A stretch of 64,000 nt of DNA, from the NCBI GenBank assembly GCA_028554755.1, contig JAPTOF010000010.1:8716001-8780000 (forward strand), given 5' to 3'. Source of the stretch: Cordia subcordata (Eukaryota > Streptophyta > Magnoliopsida > Boraginales > Cordiaceae). The notes under the pieces were generated by a model. The model ran no database searches and was not told where the DNA came from. It saw only the letters and a program-made list of their open reading frames with translations. Positions 46,430 to 57,751 of the stretch are shown here, one piece after another (position 1 is the first letter of the stretch; each line of letters begins with the position of its first letter). A program made the translations under genes and the position numbers.

Positions 46430-48661
46430 GTGTCCCTCAGAAATATATGAGCAGAATAGGAGGAGGAGGAGGAAGAGGAAGAAGACGAAGAAAAGTAAAA
46501 GAGGAAAACAGGGGCATGTATGCAAGTGTATTTCAGTGTTAAGTTTTGAAATTATTGGGCTAAGAATTTAGTTAGTAATTTTTGGATGTAGATGAAAAGA
46601 TTTGGATTTAATATGTATGCATAATGATAGTTGGAGAAGGTCTATGATTGAAACAAAGTGTAAACGTGGGGACGAAATCTTCTTTTGTATTGATCAACTG
46701 ATGGCTTGTAGTACATGGCTTTTGAGCTTAACACATGTATTCATAGATGTGCTTAGTCGATTGCATAACCGACCTTGAGCTTCATGAATTTGCTAACTTG
46801 GTTACTAAGCATGCTACACGGTATGGCATTGATGAAGTGGAGATTGAAAACCTAAGAAGATGGACCAACAATGCTCAGACCCAGCTATCAGTTGTATTTG
46901 ACAGAAGCATTTTACATGGATTGCTATCTTTTATATTTAATAAAAGCCTTTTCAATGGATCAATATATGGATAGCTATTTGTTAAATATGGTATTGTAAT
47001 GACGTAACCTTGCTGCTTGGCTATGATTATTTTGGAACTACTTAGTGTGGACTGCAGAATGGTTGTTTCATGGATCATTTGCTTCTTTGGTTCAACAACC
47101 TAACTGATTGAATTTCTAGGTGAATAATATGAAGAAAGCATTAGCTGCTGGAAAGGAATCAAATGGCACAAGTACACATCAGACAAAGAGATCCAACCAA
47201 TATATTTATTGCCCAAGATGATGATTTCATACAATCAGAATCAGACAGACAATTTATTCATATAAGGTAGCGTTCTACTCCACTCTCTTAGCCTTCTTCA
47301 TCTTTACATTCTTGACCTGTATCCTGTCTAAGAATATTTCTTCCAAGTTCATCTACAAATTCTAATCAAGACGGGCAATGAATATCTGGATCATGTAGGT
47401 GATATTACAAATGAATTATATAGAGAAAGTCAACTTATTAAGAGTAAAACAAACACTATATACAGAAATTTGAAAACAGATTCTTGATGTAGCAATGGAC
47501 TACTAGGTCTAAAACCCTTCATCTTGATATTATAATAGCCTACAGGAAAGTAAGAAATGAAAGAATACAGAACTATAGAATAATACCCTTCATCTTGTAA
47601 AAGCACCATAGGGCGGTGGTTTCTCTCTTTTCTCTTGAACCTCGAACAAAAAATCAATCTTATCATCAACTTGAATAAGAGTTTTGACTCAAAAAAGTAA
47701 ACTGAACTTGACTTAAGGCGAAAGAACCGAGTGCCTAAAAAGAACCCGTTACAGTTGAGTTGTTCTGGACAATGAATATTTAAAGTATGCCTTTCAAAAG
47801 GGCTTTTGTTTAGACTGAAAGACCCCATAATTTAAAGAATGTGTATTTTTTTTTTAAAGAAAAGACTTTGACTTCTTTCAATGAAATCTTCCTTCCGATC
47901 TTTTACTCTATCACGACACTTGAGAAGATACCAAAAGTGGATCCAAGTAGGCATAATATTAGTTTCACTTGGAAACGGTCAAGTCCTATTTGGGTTCCAA
48001 ACAAACAATCTCACAAAAGAGATCCTATAACTTGCTGCCCTAGCTTTTACTCTTCCACCATACCTATCCTAGAATATTACTGAGTAATTTAGGTGTGATT
48101 CTCTATCGTGAATCTTGAGAAAAATAACAAAGCTGTGCATCAAAGGAAAAAGTTAAACAAAGATGTCATTGTCTATAGATACTTCTTCAGATAAGGAAAC
48201 AAAATAAAGATTAATATGCTTCATGTCATAATTAATGCCTAATCATCAGCACATCGAAGTTCAAGCAGTCACCAACAAGTTTTCCTTTTACTTCTAATCA
48301 AAATGAAACCCATTTTGTTATATTCAGGATAAACCATGATTACACTGGCAAAGAAACCATTTTGTTATAATTCAACATATTGGATATACCACTTTTCTTG
48401 CAATAAAATGTAAATCTTCATGTGAGGAATTAGTTTTACATGAAGCCATTGACCCAATTGTTATTAACTGCCACTATATTGATTCACATAAATTTGAATG
48501 TGTTTCTCCAAGTGAAGCTCAATGCAAATGCTATGAAGAATTTTAAGGAGAAGATTGATGATGAGTACATGGCAAACATGTGCGTTCATGGCGTTCTGCT
48601 CATAATCTTAGAACACTTGAGGGAAGTTCATAAATTTATCTTTGATGAGCTTTTTAATTAA
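46430..48661 (+). other. Helitron cargo: possible captured exons
   Basis: Two exon-like blocks stand out. One starts after TATTCATAG at 46747: MCLVDCITDLELHEFANLVT, running to a CAG near 46883; a following block lies at about 47120-47220 (MKKALAAGKESNGTSTHQT). I do not recognise these. The other, 48512-48580, reads VKLNANAMKNFKEKIDDEYM, which resembles the lumenal domain of plant transmembrane-9 superfamily (nonaspanin) proteins. None is a complete gene. Confidence 0.35.
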
Positions 48662-49318
48662 AGTAGTTTTTCCTTCATGTCCCTGGTTTGTATTTTATAT
48701 ACGACAGTTATAATTTTCCAGTTGTTGTTATGAGACAAGAAGCCCAAAAATTTGATCCAAACTGTTACCCAGGAAGTAGGTATAGTTAAGGAGGTTGTAT
48801 TTACATATGACGTCACATTTAAGGTATTTACACAGCCCTAATGTCCACTGGTGGGTTTCTTCGATAATCTCTTAATGCTTATTTATGCTCAATTTACTTC
48901 CTACTTTCTCAAGAAAGTGAAATCAAATGGACATCACATTTGGATACTTAGATGAATGATGACTAGATCCACTTCTTTTCCTTTAGTAACATTGAAATTC
49001 TGAAGAATGTGAAGCTAATGAATGATTCGATGGTCCGTGGGTATTGTGGCTGTTTGACCTGGCCTATTAAAATGATTCTTTTGTGTGATTTTGTAATGTA
49101 ATTATTTTTCTATGTTAATACGCTAACTTGAAATCATAATACAAATTTACGGTGACGAAAGGGACTTGAAGTATGTATATTTATTTAATTGAGAAAAATC
49201 AATTTACTTAGGAAATTTATTTTACAATGTATAACTATTTTTCTGTACTAATGTCCTAACATGAAATTAGGATACACGGGTATAACAGCCCGAGCATTGC
49301 TCGGTCCTTGCACACTAG

Positions 49319-49470
49319 TACTATATATAAACCTCCAGGCCCATGTGTTGATGCATGCAATAATCCATCATTATATATTCATCATTTACACTAAAGGTTT
49401 ACCTGTTTTCCCTATAAATTTTTACTATAGATAAACTATAGAGGGAAACATCATATCAGCCGGTACAGGT
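49319..49470 (+). promoter_or_regulatory. Proximal promoter and leader of UGT copy 2
   Basis: TATA box CTATATATAAACC at 49321-49333 with CTCCAGGCCCAT after it, the same words as copy 3 at 62999-63020. ATG follows about 140 bp later. Confidence 0.65.
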
Positions 49471-50803
49471 ATGGCTCAAATCCCCCATGTCCTCGTGGTA
49501 ATATTTCCTACACAAGGCCACATCAATCCAGGCCTCCGTTTTGCCAAGCAGCTCATCAGAAGGGGAGTAAAAGTTACCTTCGCCACGACTATTTATGCTC
49601 ATCATCACATGTTAAAAGCAGGAGGCGAGCTTAAGGGCTTAAACATTGTAGACTTCTCGGATTTATATGATGAAGGCTACCAACTCAACCCAAGAGATTC
49701 CAATCAATACATGGAAGAGCTAAAGAATCGTGGGACAGAAGTGTTAAGGCAGATCATCCTCAGCATTGCTGACCAAGGCCGTCCCGTGACGTGCCTAGTC
49801 TACGTTGCTTTGCTTCATCGTGAATTTCAAATCCCATCTGCTTTTCTTTAGGTTCAACCAGTGACAGTTTTCGATATATACTACTTTTACGTCAATGGCT
49901 ATGAGGATGAGATCAGAAAAAATTGGAATGGACCCAATTGGTCAATTCAGCTACCTGGGCTTCCATTGCTCTCAAGTAGTGACCTGCCGTCCTCCATGGT
50001 TTCTTCAACCGCAGATATATATACTTTTGCATTGGAAGCATTTCGGACGCTTCTAGATAAGCTCGATATTCAAGAGAAGCTGAAAATACTTCTCCACACA
50101 TTTGACGCCCTTGAGCCTGAGGCTCTCAAGGCCATGGAAAAGTACAACTTGATTGGCGTCGGACCCTTGATTCCATCAGCTTTCTTGCATGGAAAAGATC
50201 AAAAGACTACAGTGAATGGTTGAACACAAAGCCTGAACCGTCTGTTGTTTATGCATCATTTGGGAGTTTGGTGAAACTACCAAAAAATCAAATAGAGGAG
50301 ATCGCGATAGCGTTGGAAGAGACAGGCAGGCCATTTTTTGTGGGTAATAAGAGAGAACAAAGATAGAGAAGAAAAATTAAGCTGCATGGAAGAATTGGAG
50401 CAACAAGGCATGATAGTTCCATGGTGTTCACAGCTGGAGGTTCTAACACATCCATCTTTGGGATGTTTTGTGACACATTGTGGGTGAAATTCTACATTGG
50501 AAACCTTAACTTGTGCCACTTGTGGGTTTCCCTCAATGGACAAATCAATCTACAAACGCTAAGCTGATACAAGATGTGTGGAAGAATGGAATAAGGGTAA
50601 CAAGAAAGGAATATGAAACAGTTGAGAGTTAGGAGATCAAGAGGTGTATAGAAATGGTTATGGATGGTGGAGAGAGAGGCCAAGAACTGAGAAGAAATGC
50701 TAAGAAATGGAAAGGTTTGGCAACGGAATCTATGAAAGAAGGTGGTTCTTCGCACTAGAATTTGATATTATTTGTTGAAGAAGTTGGAAAGACACGTGTC
50801 TAG
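49471..50803 (+). pseudogene. UGT copy 2: family-1 UDP-glycosyltransferase pseudogene
   Basis: Starts MAQIPHVLVVIFPTQGHINP with the catalytic His kept. Breaks against copies 1 and 3: an 18-bp in-frame loss near 49818, Trp to stop (TAG) at 49849-49851, a 40-bp deletion near 50200 between short direct repeats (AAAAGATC and AAAAGTC) that shifts the frame, an extra T near 50337, a stop inside the PSPG box (HCG-stop-NST) near 50486, loss of several bases near 50515, and stops near 50630 and 50757. It cannot make a working enzyme. Together with the insertions between it and its distal promoter, it looks long abandoned. The 3' flank matches copy 1. Confidence 0.93.
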
Positions 50804-51030
50804 CTAAAATAGGTGTAAACTTCAAAATGCCATAAAAGTTTTTACTATACTGTAGTTGTTAATAATTGTTGGTATTTTACCCCACTTGTTTGTCTATTTG
50901 CTTATTCGTTTTTCTTTTTTTTTTCCTTCTGTATTTGGGGAGAAATATAATCGAGTCTTATTTCTAGTTTAGGTTGGTACTCGTGGTGTATCACTCTCCA
51001 AATCAAATAAAGAGAGTTTTGTTTATAGAT
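50804..51030. other. 3' flank of UGT copy 2
   Basis: Aligns with the copy-1 3' flank (AGGTGTAAACTTC, GTTGGTATTTTACCC, TCTTATTTCTAGTTTAGGTTGG), as far as the MULE-like insertion at 51031. Confidence 0.6.
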
Positions 51031-52114
51031 TTCTTGTGTTTAGGCCTAATGATATAGCTAGTCTATGAATTTACGAAACTACGATATAAACCTCTTGTGT
51101 TTTTTCAAAATTTTTACATTTGGTCCTTCCGTCAAGTTCTCCATCTATTTTAACCTTAATTGTGGAACACACGTGAACAATGAGATTGGTTTTTGTTTTT
51201 TGCCCTTGTTTGCACACATATCTCCTGTGTTTTAATTTTTTTTAATTAATCATAAGTCCAAGAAAAAGAAAAAAAGAGATAAACCACCCCCACCCCCATC
51301 ACCACCCACACAGCCTCACCCCCGCCAACACCACCCCGTCTCCTCTAGCACCACTACCCCATACAGAAGAAAAAGGTGTTGTGAATAAACAAAGTTGTAG
51401 GAATTTTCAGATTAATTCTTTATTGGGTTTCTGGAATTTCAAAATATAATTATTGTAGAATTGCTCATATTTGAAGAAATCGTTGCTCACCTTTAGCATC
51501 ATCCAAGAAGGAGAGCAAGTTGGTCGTTCACTAGAATCAACGAATATTAGCCATTAAAGAAAGCTTCGTACCTAAACATATCTACCTATAAAACTTTTCG
51601 GGCATGGCTTAATTAGTGCACTTTCTAAAGATGATCAAACATGCATTTTTTAATCATTGAAGGGCCAATTAGAAACACGACCAAAGATGCATCATCACAA
51701 GCTTTCATGGTGGAATGTCATTGGAGTGGATGGCGGCAGCTGGACCGGAGATAAGGGTTTTGGTTGGTGAGAGGCGGCTGTGGATGGGGGTGGGGTGGTG
51801 GGAGGCGGCTGGGGATGGGAGTGTTGCCGGGGGGGGGTCGCGGCTGATGTCTGGGAAGATTTTCTTTTCTTTTTCTTTTTTTTTTTAATTTTTAATTAAT
51901 TTATATTTTTTTGAACAAAATAAAGGTAAAATAGATATTTTATTAAATAAGATAAGGGCAAAATGAATATTTTTTCAAAATTCGTTAATGATTTAACAGA
52001 AAATCTGAATCCGACGGAGTGGCAAGTGTGCAAATTTAGAGAAAACACAAGGGGTCTATATTATAGTTTCGTGAATTCAGTAAGTAACGCTGTCATTATA
52101 CCTAAACATAGGAA
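51031..52114. mobile_element. Pack-MULE-like element downstream of UGT copy 2
   Basis: About 100-bp inverted repeats: left TTCTTGTGTTTAGGCCTAAT, right reverse-complemented TTCCTATGTTTAGGTATAAT, continuing through ACGAAACTA and CTTGTGTTTT. Flanks GTTTATAGAT and GTTTATAAGT agree at 8 of 10 bases, which fits an aged 9-10-bp TSD. The middle (51280-51870) is far more GC-rich than its surroundings (CCACCCCCACCC and GGGTGGGGTGGTGGGAGGCGG), as in elements that captured gene DNA. No open product recognised. Confidence 0.6.
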
Positions 52115-52828
52115 GTTTATAAGTAAAAAAAACCTCAAATAAAAGATTATCGGCAATGGTTGTTGGTTAGCAATTCAAGCAGCCTTGGAGGTCGGTACCC
52201 CTTTCTTCGCATGCTATATTATTAAATATTTTCTTGGTTAGCAATTCAAGCAGCCTTGGAGATATGATGCAATCTTGATGATTATGGGCGATCATTCAAC
52301 GTAGGAAACTCACTTCTTAGACTTGTAATATGGAACTTCATCAGATAAATTAAAATAAATATATTCATTAATCAGATAAATTGAAATAAATATATTCATT
52401 AACGAGATAAGTTTAGGAACTGAGTCCAAAGAAAGTATTGCATTGCACTCTCAAATTGATGGTGATAAATATCAGTCTGATACTGTGAAAGAGTACAAAA
52501 GGAATATTTTGTATATTTTATATATTCAATGTATGATATGTACATTATGTTAGAGTATGACTCGAATTTCAAATTCAATTAAATATTAAAAAATAAAAAG
52601 TTAATAAGAACAAAAATAATTCACATTATAGGATTTCTAATTCAAATAGAATTAACATATATGTTCTATAAATAGAATTTTTTATTTGTGCATGATCCTT
52701 CCAACACATTATATAGCTAATAAAACAAGTCGAGTCATAAGATTCCTAAGCAGTATAGTTAAAAAGATACAATTCTAGATTACAACGAGTCTGAATTTTA
52801 ATTGTAATCCTAAAAATAAATTACATTA
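52115..52828. other. Spacer with short tandem duplication
   Basis: TTGGTTAGCAATTCAAGCAG occurs at about 52163 and again at about 52233, a two-copy tandem of roughly 70 bp that aligns with the copy-1 3' flank near 42065-42090. The rest is AT-rich with no gene seen. Confidence 0.5.
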
Positions 52829-52930
52829 TCACTCGGTGGGTTGGTCAGCGGTTGGTGTCCGGTAAGTGGAGACGGGAGAGAATGTGGTGGAGGGTGAGGG
52901 AATTGATGTTGACTCACTGTCAGTAGCCAT
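52829..52930 (-). pseudogene. First-exon relic, second copy
   Basis: 33-codon frame MATDSESTSIPSPSTTFSPV... ending TEstop, partner of 42240-42400. The flanking sequence (GTCAGTAGCCATGGAAAAA) is shared too, so it belongs to the tandem duplication unit and not to a transposon. Confidence 0.4.
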
Positions 52931-53153
52931 GGAAAAAGTTGATCATAAAAAAAAAAAAATTTTAAACCAGGACCAAGAGTGCACGTTAAAGCAAGTTTAC
53001 TGTGAATAACATATAGAGGAATTATGCTCTGATAATGAAAGCTTGTATTGATCATCTGAGAAGATTACAAAATATTTGAGTGTACAAAATGATAAGAGCA
53101 AAGAGTATCCCGTAGTTACGTGATAGACTATAACAATGTAAAGATTACAACTG

Positions 53154-53531
53154 GTCCTCTATAGAGATGTAGATTACAACTAGTTCTCTAGGGATGTTCC
53201 GGGGATAAACATTAGAGACGAACATGGTTCATGATTCGGGTACGAATTTAGTTTTTGTTTTGAATTGAATACTCTCGACTTAACTGATATAGAAAATATC
53301 TTCAGATTAATTGGTGCACAGTATAGGGGACGTGCTGTATACCCAAAATTTGCCAGTTGGTGGGTGGGCTCTGTCAGATGTACCGGTGGTTGGGTTCTAC
53401 CAGTTAGATTGAGTGTCCTCGACTTAACTGGTGCATAAAATAGGGGATGTGATGTGCACCTGAGATTCGCTAGTTGGTGGTGGGGTTCAATCAGCTAGAT
53501 TTCTTTAGTCGAAAAAAAAAAAGAAAAAAAA
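53154..53531 (+). mobile_element. Poly(A)-tailed retroposon (SINE-like)
   Basis: Flanked by an 18-bp perfect repeat AATGTAAAGATTACAACT (53136-53153, 53532-53549) and ends in an A-rich tail (53511-53531). Inside, a unit of about 140 bp is repeated (CTCGACTTAACTG at 53275 and 53419; GGTGGTTGGG / TTGGTGGTGGGG). Non-coding. Pol III boxes are not clear, so the class is tentative, but retroposition is well supported. Confidence 0.65.
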
Positions 53532-53722
53532 AATGTAAAGATTACAACTAAGTAAGTGTCATCTGACTAGCTCTCACTCCTTAATAGATATATGTTGCAT
53601 GCTTGTGTTTTTGACTCTAAAATGCTAATATTTTTTTCTTTTTTCTTTAATGATGTACAGTTAGTTTTATTAAATTTTTTCATACTTTTGCAGATAGTGC
53701 ATGAGAAAAGCATATTAGTAAG

Positions 53723-54354
53723 CAGTGGCGGAGCCAAGACTCTATGCTCAGTGGGTGCACGTTTATATATATTTTTCAATTAAAAATTAATATAAAAATA
53801 TATAATATTTAATTTATTGATAGCATCTTAATATACATAAGAAATATAAATAAATAGCTACTTTTAATATAAATAGAACTATGTTTTTGTTATTATAAAT
53901 ATAATCATATTTTATAATTGCCTTAGCTTGATTGCTAATTTTTAAAATGTTAAATATTCAACTTAGAAATATATAATATAAGTGTCCAAATAATCATTTT
54001 TCTTTCTTTGTTTTTCCTTTCTTTATCTCTTCTTTTCTATGTCTATTTTATTTCTGATTTTCTACTTATTTGCTTTTTTTTTTTCATTCTAAATTTATTT
54101 TTTTGTTTGAAAAATAAAATAAAAGTGATAATACTATCTTTAGCACGATTATGAGGGAGTGCGTGCACTTTTATTATGAGGAATACTATCTTTATCACGA
54201 TCATGAGGGAGTACACTTTTATTACGAAAGGATGCACCTCATATAAATTACTCTCGCATAACAAAAGAATTAAAAATAATAATAGAAACTTCATTTTTTT
54301 TTTAAAAAAAAATTAGGGAGTGCATGTGCAGATGCGCCCCCTGTAGCTCCAGTG
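53723..54354. mobile_element. hAT-type non-autonomous element
   Basis: 632 bp beginning CAGTGGCGGAGCCAAGACTC and ending CCTGTAGCTCCAGTG, with a perfect 8-bp TSD TTAGTAAG at 53715-53722 and 54355-54362. AT-rich interior, no transposase. Relatives lie at about 42947-43200 and at 60754-61010. Confidence 0.85.
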
Positions 54355-54362
54355 TTAGTAAG

Positions 54363-54733
54363 TTGTCCTCTCATACATGTATTTTCTTATCTGATAAGCT
54401 CCAATATATCGCGTTATTACATATAAATGAATTTATTTATGAAATTTTTCCTAAAAATTTTGAAGTTTCGCTAATGACTAATAGTTAATTAGCAGTTAAT
54501 TCTTATATTACATTTTCTTCCAATTGAAATCAATGATAATTATTTGATTTATTTAATTACTACATTTTTATAAAGAAAATTGTTTGTATTAAAAACTTAA
54601 CAATAATTAGATTTTACCAAATATATTTATATTTTATCTTATCATAGACGATAAAAATATAATTAACTATTTACAGCAAATAAAAATATTAAAGATACTT
54701 ATTTCTCCGTGCATTGCATGGTGTTTACTTTAG
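54363..54733 (+). mobile_element. Short Helitron-like repeat, copy B
   Basis: Aligns with the reverse complement of 5509-5897: TGTCCTCTCAT start, TTATCTGATAAGCT, TTTATTTATG, and a 3' hairpin-like CCGTGCATTGCATGG followed by TTTACTTTAG then T. Confidence 0.5.
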
Positions 54734-54867
54734 TATCCTAGAAAACGAGTCATGTTGTAGGGTCCATCAGAAAAGAAGGTTGTGATTCTGCGGGCAGGGG
54801 AGTTATAATCAGCTTTGCGCTAGGCCTAGAGAACTCATAGGGATTGTCATGAGCATACTTTGATTTA

Positions 54868-55290
54868 GAGTCCATTTGGTCCAATTTTTAAACACTTAAA
54901 ATATTTTATATAAATTTAAAACTGCATTTAACCCATTTTGCCTATCTTTAGAAGTATTTTTAGATAAAAGCCAAAGCTTGAGAAAAGCTAAAAAATTAGA
55001 ACCTCTAAATTGGAGCTTTTTGGAAAAGACTTTTGAGAAGTTATTTTTACATCAAATCATGTCAGAAATTATATTTTTTAAGTTATATTTTTTTCTTTCT
55101 CGAAGATACTAATTTATAATTGCGAAATTTCAATATTGCCTCAGAATAGCTAGAAGTTCAATTCCTAAAATATCAAGCCAAAAAATAAACAACTTTTATT
55201 CAATAACATTTTTAACTAAAACTCTATTATTAAAAGTTTTGCAACTCAATAAGGTAAAATCTCATGACTAGACTAAACAAGCTTAGGACA
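54868..55290. repeat. Dispersed repeat family, second copy
   Basis: Aligns with about 25636-26050 (see there). Probably an old MITE, but no clean TSD was found. Confidence 0.45.
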
Positions 55291-55700
55291 AGGTAAAGGA
55301 TGTGGAAGTGCATTGAACTCTAATACTCAAAAAGTAATAAGCATCACCTAAATCTTTCATAGCAGAGTTGTAATTTAGCTTGGAAATAAAGGAAAAAATA
55401 AGAAAGAAAAAAATAACAGTGAGTATAATATCATCAATAAAGAGAAGCAAAACAAGCATGCCATGAGAGGATTTATATGTGGACATGGATGTATCTGCAG
55501 AGCTGCAGCAAAAACATTAAGAAAGAGTAGAAGAGCTAAACCTTTGGAACCACACTCAAGGTTTCTGCTTAAGACCATATAGAGCTTTATTAAGTTTCCA
55601 GACATAGTTAGCATATTGATTTTAGAAAATTGAGGGTTTTGACAAGTGGCCAAAGCCACTTTGACCCAAAAATTTGAGTTGGGACCCATTTGTCAAATTA
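55283..55700 (-). pseudogene. Copia reverse-transcriptase fragment
   Basis: The minus strand reads VWKLNKALYGLKQKP near 55560-55610, SADTSMSTYKSSHGMLVLLL, FIDDIILT (YVDD-type box) and FISKLNYNSAMKDLGDAYYF. It is a short piece of a different copia lineage from the element at 27974-39670, whose box reads YIDDLNII. No LTRs were found beside it. Confidence 0.8.
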
Positions 55701-56198
55701 ACAAGTTCGTAATACCAATGTGTTCCTCTTTTCGAGCAGATGGACATGGTATATTTACATGTAAAATTTGGACTCTCACTGAATGAGAAATTGGATACTA
55801 AAGTTGGTTTTATGCAATGTACGGATTTTTATTAAGAGTGCAAAATGCAGTTCTCCCACTGATTCTGCACTATATATGTGCACTTAAGTGGATGGCAACA
55901 TGAGATCCAGAGGGAAGACTCTATACTATGTGTGTGTTTGAAAACCACCAAACAAACGCATATGCGCCCCCAACCATGTCTTGGTCAGGGTATAGGCAAT
56001 AGCGCAGGCATGGGCACGAGTGTGAACTAACCCTTTAGCCAGCATTAATTTTTTGGTCTCATTTAATATCACCTACAACAAGAATGCAATGAGTTTCTCA
56101 ACTGAAATCGTGGGTATGCGAGTGCGCGGGCATAGGTGATGGGTGTGACCTAAACCTTCTGCCAGCGTGAATTTTTTTTTTTTTTTTGGTCTCATTTA
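55701..56198. other. Spacer with a tandem duplication
   Basis: A unit of about 110 bp (about 55995-56105, GGTCTCATTTAATATCAC inside) is repeated at about 56120-56198 plus 56495-56545. The second copy is opened by two MITEs at its TTA. Confidence 0.55.
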
Positions 56199-56317
56199 GA
56201 GGGTGTTTGGCTTTGCTTATTTAGTGCTTATAAGCATCTAAATAGTAAAAAGCATTTGAAAGGGTGTTTTTTTTAGATGCTTATAAGCACCCAAAATAAG
56301 CAAAGCCAAACACCCTC
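56199..56317. mobile_element. Tourist-like MITE 1
   Basis: 119 bp, nearly one long palindrome: starts GAGGGTGTTTGGCTTTGC, ends with its reverse complement GCAAAGCCAAACACCCTC, with TTA on each side (56196-56198, 56318-56320). PIF/Harbinger type by TSD. Confidence 0.8.
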
Positions 56318-56320
56318 TTA

Positions 56321-56494
56321 TGCTGTGTTTGTTTGGAGTTTATTATAAGACACTTATCTTATTGGATAACTTATGTAAAAAATATTATTTGTTATCAGCT
56401 TATTATAAGACACTTGTAAGATACTTTTTATAAGATGTATTATTTGTAGTTATAAAAAATAGTTATAAAAGATAAGACTATTCCAAATAGGCTA
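56321..56494. mobile_element. MITE 2, abutting MITE 1
   Basis: Starts TGCTGTGTTTGTTTGGA, ends TTCCAAATAGGCTA, with TTA before (56318-56320) and after (56495-56497). The tandem sister copy at about 56060 shows the empty site GGTCTCATTTAATATCAC. The inverted repeat is imperfect. Confidence 0.55.
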
Positions 56495-56544
56495 TTAATA
56501 TCACTTGCAACCAGAATGCAGTGAATCTCTCAAGTGTAATCGTA

Positions 56545-57746
56545 TTTGTTAGCTCGGATTAAATGTCTGAATGTGTTGGCTGTTGCAGTATCCCCTTTAA
56601 ATGTTGTAATTATGTTGGTCCATTCCTAACTTTTTTAAAATGATAGTTTTCAAGTGCATCAAAAATAGAGCTTTGGTGGAGTTTCAGATTACAAAATAGA
56701 GTTTTCATATTACCAAAAAAGCTTTTGCTACTGAAAGTACTCTTAGCTCTAGGTACGTAGCATATAGGTTTCAAGTTTCAACTTGAAAAAGAGTTTACAG
56801 TATTCAGATTGCAAGCTTTTGCTACCAGAGTGCTAATGAAGCAAGAATGAAAATCGTACTATTTTGATAGGTTTGTGCCCAGGAACTGTTAGCACCATAT
56901 ATAGTGGGTGATCATGAACCTGGGGTATGTGAAAAAATTAAGCTTTAAAGCTCTTCAATTCAAGTCTTACACTTTCAAGTACATGAGTTTATCGTAGTAT
57001 TATGGTGCACTATGCATGTTCGATCTCCATACAGAGGCTCCTAAGATTTGGCTCTATGTACTTACTTGAAATCAAGTAGCTATGTGTGTGAAAAGAGAGT
57101 TGTTATTTATCCAATAGAAGGTCTATCTAACTTAAAATTAAGTTAAAACTAACTAAGAATGTAAAAAGACATGATTGTAAGGAAAGGTGAAGCAACGGAA
57201 GAGTCAAATGATCAGTTTTGACTCGAGAGATGTGATATGGGGACCATAATTGTGATTTCAAGTTGGATTATAGGTCACCCTCGGTTGATTTTAATCCACC
57301 TAATTAACTAATAAATATGCATAAATGGTTGTTGGCAGAGTCGGGGGGGGGGGGGAGAGGAGGGAGTAGGGGCAATGCCCCCTAGACCATTCCCCAAGAT
57401 GTGGTGTATTTATGTTTCTTGTATTTAATGGACCACACCCCCTATGTAATTAATTGTAGCCTTTCAATCTCTTATATCAACACTTAAAAAATAAAAGCAA
57501 TTAGGGTTAATAGGTTATTTAGGACAAAAATCAATGAATTTCTAAAATTTTAGATATAGTGAATTATCCAACTCTTAATTAGAACACTAATTAGTAAGAT
57601 TAAAAGTTTGAAAATGTTCATTAGTTTTTGTTTTGATAATAACATTGTAATATAAAAAGGGATAGTCAATAACTTAAGTATTAGTTTTTTTTATGATTTT
57701 ATATCATGAAAGTGCAACAAGTGTAACTTAGGATGTCAAAGAGAAG
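56545..57746. other. Spacer with G-run
   Basis: No gene supported. A run of 13 G lies at 57343-57355. From about 57470 the sequence is a repeat shared with 59510-59940. Confidence 0.5.
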
Positions 57747-57751
57747 TATAG

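Larger units (their letters stand above)
44990..49318 (+). mobile_element. Helitron between UGT copy 2 and its promoter
   Basis: The 3' end is diagnostic: a perfect stem CCGAGC-ATT-GCTCGG at 49290-49304, then 10 nt, then CTAG (49315-49318) followed by T. The 5' end is of the form TC plus AT repeats plus ACTATATTATAAAAGAAGC, which is common to plant Helitrons; it occurs twice (about 44990-45030 and 45644-45690), so the left limit is uncertain and two insertions in tandem are possible. No RepHel gene is present, so it is non-autonomous. The interior carries a SINE and pieces that look like captured exons. Immediately right of it, TATATATAAACCTCCAGGCC matches the copy-3 promoter. Confidence 0.72.
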
